Part shown: positions 49,688 through 62,278 of the stretch, piece by piece
How the letters are laid out: every line of letters starts with the position of its first letter
How positions within the stretch are numbered: the first letter of the stretch is position 1
Source: Lucifuga dentata
Lineage: Eukaryota > Chordata > Actinopteri > Ophidiiformes > Bythitidae
Assembly (NCBI GenBank): GCA_014773175.1
Contig: VXCM01000316.1
Location: forward strand, 1 to 64,000
DNA length: 64,000 nt
Direction of reading: 5' to 3'
Position numbers and translations under genes: made by a program
Notes under the pieces: generated by a model
Databases searched by the model: none
Seen by the model: only the letters and a program-made list of their open reading frames with translations
What the model was told of the DNA's origin: nothing

Positions 49688-51454
49688 GGCAAAGCATTAT
49701 TTTAGAAAACGATTGGAGAGCAACAGAAATTGATCCTTAAATGTACACTTTGTGTGTGTGTGTGTGTGTGTGTGTGTCTGTGTCTGTATGTGTATTCATG
49801 TGTGCTTTGATTCAGCTGTGTGTGCTTCCAGATTGCTGTTTTGAATTTTTGGATGAGCCATCATTAACATTTTCCGCTCACAGCACTCTTGAGGAAGTTT
49901 GCCCTCTTTTCCTTTAGGCGTCTTTTTTTTCTGTCTTTGTGATTCTCTCCTTTTTCCCCGTTTCTTTTTCTCTCATCTATATCATCTTGGTCAGATCCAG
50001 TTTTATCTACAAGACTTTTATACAATATCAGTAGCTTTTAATTTAATATAGTCTGCTTCCTCTGCTTAGATTCTTTTTTTCTTTCTCTCTGTTCTCTCGT
50101 GTTGCTGTTTCACCTCTCCGATAACATTCCTCTCTGATCTTTTAGTTTTTCTGCTTCCATTCACTGCATGTAACAGTAATTTTCTGTTTTCACTTTGCAG
50201 TTACACATCCATAAAGAGTTTACGTACACTGATCCTCACCATTTCTCATCCTCGCTATATACATGCACTTTGAGGCTTAAAAGAAAAAACAGCACCTATG
50301 ACTGCAGCGTGGAAAATGGCCACACAGTCATGTTTAGAATCATTGCACAAAACACAGTTTCAGGGATGTCTTTCTGATATGCCCGTTTAGCACTTTTTGC
50401 GTAATGCAAAACACAAAGAAGAAATCCTTGCACTCTTCTATTTCTTTTCAGTCTGCCTTTGTGATTTCTGTACTTCTGTAATGAAAATGAGCAAAAGAAA
50501 ATAAAAGCTTTTTACCTGAAGTCAGCTCCTCAGGGTAAAAAAATACAAATATCTCTTACATTCAATGGCAGTCTCGAATGTAACATTACACACAGACACA
50601 CACAAGCACACATGCACACTCAGGAGCACGTGTGTCCCAGTGTGGATGCTCAGGGGCTGATGGTCAGCTGGGATGGGGTTGTAATTACACTGGATCTTTG
50701 TCTGAGAAGAGTGGCTCAGAGATGGGATCAGGCCTCTACCCTTATCTATCCAGGCTGCTCCTTCAACCAAGGAACACCATTGTTCCTGGGAGAAAGATAC
50801 TGTGTGTGTTTATATGTATGTGCGAGTGTGTGTGTGTGTGTGTATGATGTGGTTTGATGCTGAGATAACACAAAAGAGATCAGATACAGAGAAAAGGCTT
50901 GAGATACATACACATAAAGCCTAAGATAAAAGAAATTGAAGAAAAACAACTATGGAAAAGACTGTAGGGGACACAAAGGATAGACTGTCCATTTACAAAA
51001 GGGATTGCACAGGTAATATTGCCATTTCCCCACCAGCTCTCTCACTGAGAGCTCAGCACATGTAAGCACAGTGTCTTACATTTGTGCAAACAGATATTAT
51101 TTCACATTGCTTGTTTGTTCGACCAAATCCAGCTTAGAGCGCTCTGCTCGGCTTCTTAGTGTGAGTGTAGACAAAGTTACAGCGTGCTGTTTTCTTCTCA
51201 AGCTGCACCTGATGCTATGAATATGAACATCCAGAAGGAACGTATCAGTGGCCTTGTTTGTGTGTGAGAGAGAGAGAGAGAGAGAGATTGTCCCTGCAGA
51301 GTGTGCAGTCATCCATTGGCAATGCCTGGGGCCAGAGGTTGAGCCAAGGTGATATGTGAACTGTAATGAGGTGTCAGTGGGTAGAAGAGACACACACATT
51401 CACACACAAATCTCTCCCAGTCTCTCCATTTCACCTTTATGAATTCCATCGCAG
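49688..51454. other. Non-coding stretch with GT and GA repeats
   Basis: Contains a GT repeat right after the MITE, a pyrimidine-rich block at about 49900-50160, and short GT/GA runs at 50827 and 51267. No gene is recognised. Confidence 0.5.
49750..49777. repeat. (TG)n microsatellite
   Basis: About 14 TG units. Confidence 0.94.
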
Positions 51455-51656
51455 TGGCAAAATGAGGGTGAAGTCACAGAAGAATGTTCATCCTGACAGA
51501 CGTTTGCATGTCCCATGTATGAGACATCCTGCATTGAGCAGATCATCAATAATGAAGTCCAGCAGTGTGAGAAGTTTAAGCAAAGAGCTGCAGCGTCTCT
51601 CTGAATCATTTAATAAACAGTTTGAAGCGGTGACACCTCAAACTGAAGGACACTGA
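51455..51656 (+). CDS. Possible terminal coding exon, unrecognised protein (low confidence)
   Basis: An acceptor-like ATCGCAG at 51448-51454 is followed by about 66 open codons ending in TGA at 51654-51656. The translation is rich in Arg, Lys and Ser and ends with SVRSLSKELQRLSESFNKQF, an amphipathic stretch with hydrophobic residues at 3-4 residue spacing, as at the start of a coiled coil. The pyrimidine tract before the site is only moderate. I see no upstream partner exon and no nearby AATAAA downstream. I do not recognise the protein. It could equally be a chance open frame. Confidence 0.22.
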
Positions 51657-54600
51657 GTCAATGGGCTGCTGCAGATGTACAGGAGCTGCAGGTAGCATCA
51701 AATGTTAAATGGAATGATACTTGTAAGATTTTTGTTGAATTTTCCCCCTGATGTCAGTTTTGACATTTCTTATTCATAACAAACTGGAATGGGCTAGATA
51801 TTGGAAAATATATGTATATGTGTGGTTACATCTCTTGGGCAAAACCCGATGGCAAAATTTGAAATTCCTCTTCCCATTTTTATTCAAGCCTTGCTTCGTT
51901 ATCTACATATTTTACCCTGGATACCATCCTGACAGCACGACAGTACATTCTGGTATTTGTGAAAATGTTCTGCTTGGTAGTTCCACAAGTTTTAAACAGA
52001 GTTTATCTTATCCACTGGTTTCCATTAGAGATAGCCTCACCAAACTTATTCGCCCACATGACTCTCCCAGGATTAAGTTTTTGATGAGCTGGCCCTGGTG
52101 AGGTACAATGCAATCAAATGCATCACTGCGTAACCCAGTGCAAAATGTCTTAGGAGGGAGCGAGGGAAAGAGAGAGAAGCAGGAAGAGAGGGAAGACTTG
52201 TGTGGATCGATCAGACCACAGTGCTTGGAGAGGCCAGAGTGGTCAGCCATAAAATGGCTGCCGTCCCCCGAGGAGATGCCAACATTACACAGTTACTGTG
52301 CTGCGGTCCCAGCTAAAATAATCACACGTACAGATATGCATACAGTACATAACGACTGTGAATGTTCCATGATGATAAGGGATGTGTGTGTGTGCATGTG
52401 TGTGAGGATGATACTGTTGAGGTGGTGTATATTTTATAGCAACGCTTTCCAATGGAAATGGAATGTGTTCAGTCCTGAAGCCATGCTGCTGTTGATTCTA
52501 GCAGGATGAAATCTAATCAGATGTGTGATTTTAAGTGAATGTAGTTACATGCAGCTAAGTTTGGGATGTTTCCACATCTCATGTATGATTATTCATGTCA
52601 GCAGCTTAACTCTGCATGAGTCACACTCTTTTGTCTACATTGTAAGTCAGTGTGAATTGTTGCAATACTTTGCAAAGGCCATTGCACCCAGATGTGAATA
52701 ATTCGTGTGAATATTTTGCATGTTAATAATATTTTTTGAACTCATGTCCCATTAATGGAGCCTCTCACATCAAGGACACAGTTCCACTTGACAAAATTGC
52801 GGCATTTACTTTTTCAGATCAAGTTCAATTTTTCCAACTTTTCACATGCGAATATAAAGCATTGGACCAATCAAAGTGTCATTTGCTGGTAACTTCAAAC
52901 TCAAATCATGAAACATGCCAGATTGTCTGATTATTTATGCGTCAGAACTCTGACTGTGTGATAAAATGGACACAAACTATAAAGGCGACCAGCATAAAGA
53001 CAACATAGCTTCATTATGGCAATGAATATTTACCTATGGTCATCCTGAAGAATGTCAAAAAGCAGCTGTGATAAAGCTTTTAATTCCTGAAACAAACATG
53101 CTCTGCCTCCTTCATATTTCATGAAAGCAGAATCTCCATGCCCCATGCCAGCAGGATGCACTCCGGCCGCGGCAGCATATGCGCCACTCCATGGGCATGT
53201 ATGTATAGCAGGCTGCAGCGCACACCACAAAGTCTGGCCCGGTCCGAACAGGCACGTTTTCAGTGGGCACTGCACTAGTCAGAAAAATAATAGACACTTA
53301 GAATTAATTACTGGAATATCTAAAATCATGTTGTTTAATGTCCCATTTGGGAATATATGTGCAGCCTGTTTCCAAAGCAGTTTTTTTTTTAAACTCCGGG
53401 ACACTTTTCCTATTTTTATCATCTTGGCTCCAACCAATGTTTTACAAACCTGACAGAAGAGCTTCTTGTTTAATATGTCTCCCTCTTGTTTAATCATGAA
53501 ACATCGGCTTTCATAAAGTGCTTTCTCACACGTTAGCATCACTTTGGAATGCCCTTGTTGGGAGGGTAACACCTCATGGGCAGATAGTCTTCCACCGCTG
53601 CACTGCACCATGAATAAGTCATCTCTCACCAGGACGCAACCCTCAAGTTCACGATTGAGATTTCGCTCGCCTGCTGCCGCACAGTGATGACCACGTTACA
53701 GCAATTCTGATGCATAATACAGCAGCGAGGTTTAATGGAATGAAGGAGAAGCAGCGATGGAGGGAGTATTTTTAATGCCACACCAACAATCACACACCCG
53801 CTATCAATAATCTCATCCCAGCAGAGGTATTAGATGATATTCACTCTGATGGGAACATTTGCGTTCCCTTCTGCTCACCTTCTTTTAAAATGCAGTCATT
53901 CTGCTTGCTTCCTTGCGATTTTCTCTTACCGTCTGAAGTCATTGTAATGAACAATTCATTTTTCAATCAATTTAGATGATTTGTTGTTAGGGGCTCTCAG
54001 GGAAAGTAAGGGGCAGATGAACAGGGATTCTGCCTTTTATTCCTCTGCGTTTTCTAAATATATTTATTCTGGGAACTGCGAGTCTCTTTAGGACTGTCAG
54101 CTTAGTTATTCACAGCATTGTATTGTGAAAATTACAACCCCACAGAATGCCTGAGCCATTCAGCGCTACACTTTTCATTAAAATAACCCCTCAGAAAGGA
54201 ATGAGGACAGGAAAAAAAAGGAGGAATAGGAAGAGGTGGGGAGATCTAGAGAAAAGTCTTTCCATCAGCAGGAGACCTCATAAATATTGTAATTGTATGG
54301 TTATAGAAAAGGAGCCGTTGTGCTGTGATTGACTTTGAGTGAATGCTGTCTCGTCTTTTGAATGAGTTGAATATGAACACTGATGACAGAAAGAAAAAAA
54401 GATGGCCTTTGTGAATAGGACATGGAAGTCATCTGATTCCTGCAGGGTGGAGGGTAAGAAAAAAGAATGACATCTTTCTTTTTTATTTATTTTCCTGCAT
54501 TGGACCCCCAAAGTGCCATTCTTTGCTGATCTCTGCTGACTCGTAACTTTTTTTTAAACTTAGACTTAACAGTACGAACCGCTTCACCCCTAAGAGATGG

Positions 54601-57600
54601 CTGTTCATGTAATGGAATGTGGTAAATCAGCACACCTAAGACAAATTAATCAGACGCAGCCAGCTGGACTGCAAAAGAGAAGCAGAGAGCCCAGTTCCTC
54701 TATTCTGGTCATCTCAGCTCTTAATGTGGCCACTTTAGTGCCTGGAAGCTTCAGGCAGAAAACACCAACCACCAAATTTCTCTCCTCTCCTGATTTCAAA
54801 CGTCTCTTGTAGGTTATTGGCCCAATTAAGGCTCTAGACCCTGCTGAGTTGTAGATAGGGAAAAAAATCCCATGTTTTTTTTTTTTTTTTAATCCTAATC
54901 CTAGATCCTTCCATGTAACATTGCCTAGCAGTTGTTTTGCAGCAACTACCATTTGTGACAAATTCCCTTGTATTTAAGAAGTTAAAGACTGCCTGGAAGA
55001 TAGGAAAATTTATGCTACCTAGCATTGGAAAACTGTAATGTGATACACAATTCATGGTAAATGAGTTCCAACATCCAGAGCAATGTTGTTATCCTGGAAT
55101 ATGTCATGGTGATCTAAAGCCCGGAAATATAAAATCTGATCAACAGAGTCACAAACATGTAAGCTTTAAATTAGCTTCACCAACATTTTTACAAGACACG
55201 GCACCATGAAAACTAAGGATTGCAGTGGTATATTTTGAGAGCTACATTGTACTTACAGTTTCCAATATATAGTTATACAGATGACATGAAAACCCGACGA
55301 CAAAATGTTCATGTTGGACATGTGGATAGAAGCTGTGTTAGTCAGTGTAGAACAAATAAAAAGATTCAAAAGATAACCTCAGAGCCGCAAACGACAACCT
55401 GATTTCATTGAAGATTGGATGAGATTGAAATCGCAGCGTTCTAATTTACAAAGAGGGCAAAAGCCCTCTTTGTAAATTATTGTGGTGGGTCTTAGAGAGC
55501 TGAGCTACCACAGATTGCAAATTGCCTAAGAAAAATCTCATACAAAATTGATTACATTTCTTTCTTGCTAAATCTGAATATGATTCCTTATGCCCTTTGA
55601 TATATTTTCAGCTGTAGTTAAGGCTCTCTATTCATAATTTATTCTGTGATATAATGACATGAACGTTTAAGGCCTCCAGTTCCAGTGCTTTCACTTAAAT
55701 CTTCAGATTTCATCTTAGATACTTTATGTACTTTAACACAGAACAGCTTCCACATGTTGAACTTTAATCCCAAAAGAGCAACACAAACCAACAGATTGTG
55801 GGATTTTAGCCAAATTAACTTCAAATGAATATTATTCTGAGGATTTGAATATTACAGGAGGTAGATGGCTCATGCATATGTTTGGAGCTTCCACTTGGCA
55901 GCACATGAAATCAATCAGCTTGTTGTGGCACATGTTTATTAATGCAGATATCTGTGCGAATGTCTCAAAGCACTCCACATGCTGTGATTTAAGATGTAAT
56001 ATTTTTGCTTATTCCTCTGATGTAGAAGTAGATACATGAACGTGCAGACAAGGACACGTGTACATATTCACATGTATGTGGACAGACACCTTATGTGTCT
56101 GGACACAAAGGTACAACTCAAATATTCAGAGATAAATAAGTATACAAGATAACCTCTAAGTATCTATATGTGAACACGCATCTGGAAAGCTTTTTTTGTT
56201 TACACGCTTTTCCTTGAATTTACGTTAGTTTATGCTTAATTATCTTTAACATTCATCACTGTGGGCTTGGTGAAGGTTTCATGTCTGTATGGTGTCTGCA
56301 CCCTGCATGACAATTAGTTTCTTACATAACCATGAGCCGCACACCCACACACATGCACACACTGGCAAACACATGCATATGCGTAAACACACATTATAAG
56401 AACATGCACACAGACAAAAACATAACCGCATCACACAAACTATAAACTCACACACTTTAAACCTTTTTTTTTTTTTATCCTGTGGGGATGAATTACTTTA
56501 CATCCTTTCTCCTCAGAAGCCCGCATTCCATTCCTTTTAGCACTTTCTTTTTGTTAATGTGTGTGTGTGCACATCCTATCTTCATTTCACCAAGTGTGAA
56601 TGACCATCAATGACCCAAATTACCGTACATATACTGTTTTTATATATGTATCTTTACATCCTTCTTGTGAACACCTTCATTTTCCCACCTTCGCTTGCTC
56701 TCGATCTTGCCTTCCTGTCCTTGGCGATTTGCTGCGGTAATGACTGAGGTGATGAGATGTTCAGTGTTCTAAGCAAAAACAGTGTAGCCCATCACAAACA
56801 CCAATAAAAACACGGAGGTGTGAACGCGATGGCTGCTCTCACCCTTACCCCAGGCCAGACATCAACATATTAACGCGATAGCTGGTATAAAATTGTGTGT
56901 CCGCCTCTGCCCATCAACATATGGCTGCAAGTAAGAATGTGTGTATCTGTGCACATTTGGGATTGTATAAGTGTCTGGCTTACATCCTGTTTATGATTGC
57001 TGTGTGATTTCTTCAAAGAGGATACCAATCAGCGTTTTGAGGAGGAGGAGACAGAGTGTAGGTGGGGGGCACAGAGATGTAGAGGAGAAAGGCATCAGGG
57101 AGGGTAGATGGAGGTGAAGAGGAGTATGGTTAGAGGAAGCTGTGAAAACGGAGTCAGAAGCACCAAGAGACAGAGAGGAAGCAAAAAGGAGAAATAAGAG
57201 AAATTGCATGAAGGAGGTCTGCTGCTCTGTTCCCTTGGTGATCTGACTCATCTTTATTGGCTGAATATACTGCTATGTTAATAATGATTAGTCTCACTGT
57301 GCGACTGTGAGCAGTGTATGTGTGTGTGTGTATGTGTGTGATTCTCACTGTAAAGAAAGTTGATATAGCAGGAAACAATATTGATTCTAAACCCCCCAAA
57401 CTATCTAAGGAGGATTTTTCTACATCCTCACTTTCTCCAATCTGATAACTCACAGTCTGCAGTAAAACATGCCATTTCTATTTTGGTTCACCAATACCTT
57501 CATGAAAATTGGATGCAGGGCCAGAGAATTGAATGTGATGAGCACCACAGCTGAAGCAATCCACGGACCTTGAATGAACATGTTAATAGGAAAGCAAAGG

Positions 57601-58068
57601 ATCAAATCAAACTGCCTCTGCTTTGAACATAGACGGTCCCTTGTTCACGGAGGCAAAGAGGTAGGAGTTTAATGAGGGTTTTATTGCTGGATTTTGTGTG
57701 GATTAATGAGTTTATTAAACTTTGCAGAAGCATTGTGGTATTCAGCTTAAGAGTTATGCTTGTGTGTGTGTGTGTACAGAGTGTGACTATATGCACACAC
57801 TCAAACAGAACTTTTTTGTCCATGATTTTTTTGTTTATTTGTATGTTCTTTCTCATTTGTGTCTTAAAAGGAGAAAAAATTTATATGTGCCAGAACACAC
57901 ACTCTGTGAATGTTTCACTCGTTCAGCTTTAGCTTTCTCATTTAAAAAAAAGTGACGTAAGAGCCATAATGGTTCCCAGAAACCATTGTTGTAGCTTGAA
58001 ATTTGTAGAAGTTGGATCATAAAGCAGTAGCAGAAAACAAAGGATAAAAAAAAATGGTGGAAAATAAC
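51657..58068. other. Non-coding stretch
   Basis: Mixed sequence with a perfect hairpin (55442) and weak CA patches near 56340-56450. A CpG-containing block at about 53150-53260 and 53625-53760 stands out from its AT-rich surroundings but has no recognisable exon. The open frames of 100-133 codons (52108, 53121, 53279) lack motifs. Confidence 0.5.
55442..55479. repeat. Perfect inverted repeat, 17-bp arms, 4-nt loop
   Basis: TAATTTACAAAGAGGGC (55442-55458) is followed by AAAA and its exact reverse complement (55463-55479). No target duplication or poly-T terminator is apparent. Its shape is similar to the hairpins at 2470 and 17544. Confidence 0.92.
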
Positions 58069-58141
58069 CTCTTCTCTTCTCTTCTCTTCTCTTCTCTTCT
58101 CTTCTCTTCTCTTCTCTTCTCTTCTCTTCTCTTCTCTTCTC
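58069..58141. repeat. (CTCTT)n pentanucleotide repeat
   Basis: About 14.5 perfect 5-bp units without interruption. On the minus strand it reads as a Lys-Arg-Glu-Glu repeat in a spurious frame. The perfection implies recent expansion and probable length polymorphism. Confidence 0.97.
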
Positions 58142-59308
58142 GATTCTGCTTTACTTTCATACTTTCATGCTGAAGATAAAGTAGGTCTAATACCAAATAT
58201 GCTCTCCCCATTTCATCCTTTCTGAATTATTCTTTTTTTGCAGACTTTAATTATCATTACTTTCTGCCTAGCCCTGCACTCTTTGACTGAGAGTGGAGGG
58301 AAATAAGAAAACTTTATCTCATACATCTACTTCCTAACTTATCATTTAAACTGTTTTTAGGGCTGTTAAAAGTTTAATCTACATCAGTGGTGAGGCAGAA
58401 ATATAGTTATTGGTGTCATCTAATAGGTCCTGTCATTGGTGTTTTTTTTGTTTTTTTTTTCGTGTACTGCAGCATGAACTTGTGTTTGTGGCTTGGCAAA
58501 ACCATGTGAAATGCAAATCAATCTTTCAAATGAAGCCAACCTTTTCATATTTAGCGCACGCATTATCTAATCGCTATTTGATTTCAGATGCACGGGCATA
58601 TCTAAGTGAAATCAAATAATCTTTTTAAACTCCCTCACTACCAAAAAACATTAGCCATTGGATTGCATGGCAGGAGGCTGAGTAGACTACTAATGTGCTG
58701 GCAATTGGAGGATTGAGATCTTAAGTGTCCTTTCACACTCTAATCAAATTGATAAGGTGGTCCTACTGCAAGGGCAATCTTGCTGTCCTCTGCCAGCGAG
58801 ATCTTTAGCTTTAGTTTCTCTGCTTTCTCTGTCTCTGCAGGTCTTTCTCTCCATCAATTCACTTCAATTTAATACAGTTATGGCTCACAGCCAATGTTGC
58901 AAAAACAATTAGATGGCAAGTTGTAATAATGGCAGCCTGTAATGAGAGAACCTTTATACTTTTAAAGTATAAAATAAACTGAAAATATATACTAGATACA
59001 TATAAAATACCTATAAAAACAAAAAGTAAGAGAGTATGTAAGTAGTGCTGTTCATCTTCTGTGTCCAAGTCACAATATTTGTGTTCTCTAATGAGCCATG
59101 ATTTGCTTTTCTGTATCGGAAAATTGATTTCTACTAACAAGGTGATGAGAAGAAAACTGAAGAATAACACACCTCACTTTGATATACTCATCATATACAT
59201 GAATATTAGAGTTTGCTGTTTCTTAGAATGTTGTAGGCCTTTGCAGAAAAGCTTAGTACGAAGAGTTTCTCCCCTTTTTCTCTGTTTTATGGTAACTTTA
59301 ACCACTCA

Positions 59309-59348
<40 letters not shown>

Positions 59349-59737
59349 ATCAGTTCTGTGAGGTCTATCATGTCTCTTCTGTGATCGTTTGTCTGTCCCT
59401 TGTTCTAAGATAAAGCCACCTTTTACTGTTTGAGATCAAAGAGAGAGTTTGCATAATGGAAAGAGAAAAAGGCCACAGAATAAAGACGGGAAGGAGGCGA
59501 CTGTAGATTCAGTTGAAAAATCTAAAATGGAATGCCGACACTTTCTTTGAACCCTCTCTTTTGAGATTCCTTTTATATGCTGTTCCAACTATGACCAAGT
59601 AAAGCTTATAGGTACTTAAGATTTCCTACACATTCATTCTTTGGAGTGTAACCATTTTATACCATACTGTTGTTATACTATTGCTTTTGATATCACAGAC
59701 TCTGGACTTTACCATCATCCAAAATCAGGCTTTATTG
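58142..59737. other. Non-coding stretch
   Basis: AT-rich sequence with a 21-bp AT-rich palindrome at 58953-58973 and a CT repeat at 59311-59344. No gene is recognised. Confidence 0.55.
59311..59344. repeat. (CT)n microsatellite
   Basis: About 17 CT units. Confidence 0.95.
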
Positions 59738-60134
59738 CAGTCATCCTCAAAGTCGAGACTCCAGCCCAGATTCGGACCGAACCACGACTGTCTCCAGACT
59801 CTGAGCAAATTATACTTTTCATATGTATTATTTGTATTATCTGCAAGATGTCACTGCGATGCAATGAGTCAAAATTCTCCGCTTTCTCCACAACGGAGAA
59901 AGAAACTGAATGTCTGACTGATCTGTGTGAGAATGTGTACTCTGCTTTGGTTTGGTCCAGTCACATTCAGCTTCTTCCTGTCATTTCCATGACACGGTGT
60001 GGAACTCATTGAGAGTGACAGCGCAAACAGTTGACAGTTGATACTGCAGGTACTTTCATAAGCATCAGCAAAATTAGGATCCCAACAGAAAATTTTCTTT
60101 GTGGACCTTTAAGATTTGTATTTGAGTACCCCTG
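59738..60134. mobile_element. Short hAT-like non-autonomous element
   Basis: The right end, read on the complement, starts CAGGGGTACTCAAAT, typical of hAT elements; the left end starts CAGTCATCCTCAAAG. The flanking 8-mers CTTTATTG (59730-59737) and CTTTTTGG (60135-60142) match at 6 of 8 positions, as expected for a decayed 8-bp hAT target duplication. The 397-bp interior encodes no recognisable transposase. The 123-codon frame across it has no motif. Confidence 0.55.
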
Positions 60135-60142
60135 CTTTTTGG

Positions 60143-60979
60143 CACCATTGTTTTTGCTATATAGTGCATATAATGCAGGCCAAAAGTGTCTATATGCAGG
60201 AAGACACACAAGTTGTGCGAGGAAAAGCATTCACCTGTCCCTGGAGTTTTGACAGTGTTCACGGATGGGAATCCAGAGAGGTCATGTCATTGTAACAGTT
60301 TGTGACTCCTACTGATTTGTGCCAGAGGCAGTGGGATCAAAAAAGGACAGCAGGAACCCTTTGTGTGTATTTTTAATTAAAATATGCTTTTATATAGCAT
60401 GTGTCAATATCAGCACAATCACAGAGACATGGCATCTGTTGTAATGGTTTTGCAGAATAAAACAAGTGAACAGGGATGAATCATGAACTTGCTTGGAAGT
60501 AACTTGGAATAGATGGTAAATTCACGAATCTGTAATACTTCCAATGAATAATGAACCACCAAAAACAGCCATATCATCATATTTATGCATATAAGGGGAT
60601 GTCACAAACTAAAGGTTGAAGTATATTTTATAACCGAAGATTATAGCTGCACTGTGAAGCTATTTTTGGCCAGTGAATCCACTTGTGAGTCTCTGTGTAA
60701 ACCTTTAAGGTGTTTTATTGAATTATTCCTTTACTCCTCAGTTTGGGCTAATAAATAAATTGAGATTTTAATATTTTCTGGCAAGCCTAATCATGACACA
60801 ATAAATTATAAAGTCAACTATTGCCAATAAACAGCGTCCCTTTGAGAGGAAGGGACACAGCTCAGTACTGCCATGAGCAATATTTTAAGATAGCTCTCAA
60901 TCTCAACTGATCTTCATAAGATTCCGGTTGTTACTTATTAAATTTGACGTACCTGGGAATATATTGTGTTTCTTTATGA
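60143..60979. other. AT-rich non-coding stretch
   Basis: No repeat, gene or transposon end recognised. Confidence 0.6.
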
Positions 60980-61125
60980 TTTTTTTTTTTTTTTTTTTTT
61001 TTAATTTATCTTTATTTCGGTCTTAACACCTAAAATCAACATAAAAACGAAGAGAAACAGAGAAACATCTCAACAGCGACCGAAAAGATGTAGGCTGAAG
61101 CCAAGCTTATTATGCTTACCCTTCT
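60980..61125 (-). mobile_element. Probable poly(A) 3' end of a minus-strand retrotransposon
   Basis: A poly-T of about 23 bp (60980-61002) is the complement of a poly(A) tail. On the minus strand it is preceded by GACCGAAATAAAGATAAATT, which includes an AATAAA signal about 10 nt before the tail. The sequence upstream on that strand (AAGCTTGGCTTCAGCCTACA, then TCTTTTCGGTC) looks like the 3' untranslated region of a fish L1-type element, but I am recalling this by resemblance only. The 5' boundary and target duplication are not identifiable. Confidence 0.45.
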
Positions 61126-62242
61126 CACTTAATTCATTGTTTCATTGACTTGATTCATTATTAACTCAAAAATCTGAAAAAATACAAAGTATTATCAGCT
61201 TGTTCTTTCATTAATATAAAAATATTGCCTAATTTAATATGACTTTTGATGCAGTATATGCTGACATTTGCTTGCAACAGTGAAGCCTTGCTTTCGCTGC
61301 CATTCAAAGTGCTGTAAACTGTGATTTATTTGTTAATGGACCACTGTTGTTAACCAAATGTCCTAAGGCTCTGAGGACATAATGGATCCCCACCTTTTCA
61401 GCAAAAAAGCCACTCTGAAGTATCTGACAGTTGCTAGCAAATAGACGACAAGCTGCGCGACTTGGCGATTCAGCGGAGTAGTTCATTTTCCACTCACTGG
61501 CACTGAAGCAGGAGTGATGTGCAAAGTAATACCTGTTACAGGATACGGCTGTTTTCCTCTTGTCCTACAGTAAACTAACTCCACAGTACAATGTCAGCCA
61601 CCTGGTGAGATACACCGGCACAGACAGTGGAAGGAAAAACAGCAGTGGTGCTGTGATTGAAGCTTGACAGAGTAAAAACAGGCAGAATCCAAATTCCTCA
61701 TCCAAATATATAAACGACACGAGTTCATGTTTTACACTCGGTAATATTCTGACATCAAGACAGGTTTATGTGAGAGGGAAGGATTGCAATAACGCTCTTT
61801 CCACATTTCACATCACAATAACCCCAATTCCCTTTCTCCCCTATTCTCATCCTCCCTCGCTTATCTGCTTCTCTCATCTATTTTTCTCTTTCTCTGTCAC
61901 TCTCGTGATCATCCTTTTGCTTTTTATTGGCAAGTCCCTCAACCACGGTAGCTTAATGAGCTTCTCTCTCGCTCTTCTTCATTTGTCAGTGTGTATGTCT
62001 TTGCCCTCACATCCTCCTTCCTCTTTTATACCTTCATCTCTTCGGCCCATCTCTGCAGGCTTTTAAAGCACTAATAACTAGATCTGCTTGTACATTAATA
62101 ACCGACCAAATAACATTAAGCTCAACAAATCTCATCATTTGCTTTACTAGTGGGGATTTTGTACTAATTATCAGACTTATTTGATACCATCCACTTCTGG
62201 CTTTTTAGGGCGCTACATGTGTCAAATATGTGCTTAGCATGT

Positions 62243-62278
<36 letters not shown>

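Noticed and set aside
404..62277. Regularly spaced repeats considered as CRISPR or satellite arrays
   Set aside because: All arrays are simple microsatellites with 2-5 bp units or two-copy assembly artefacts. There are no repeat-spacer structures.
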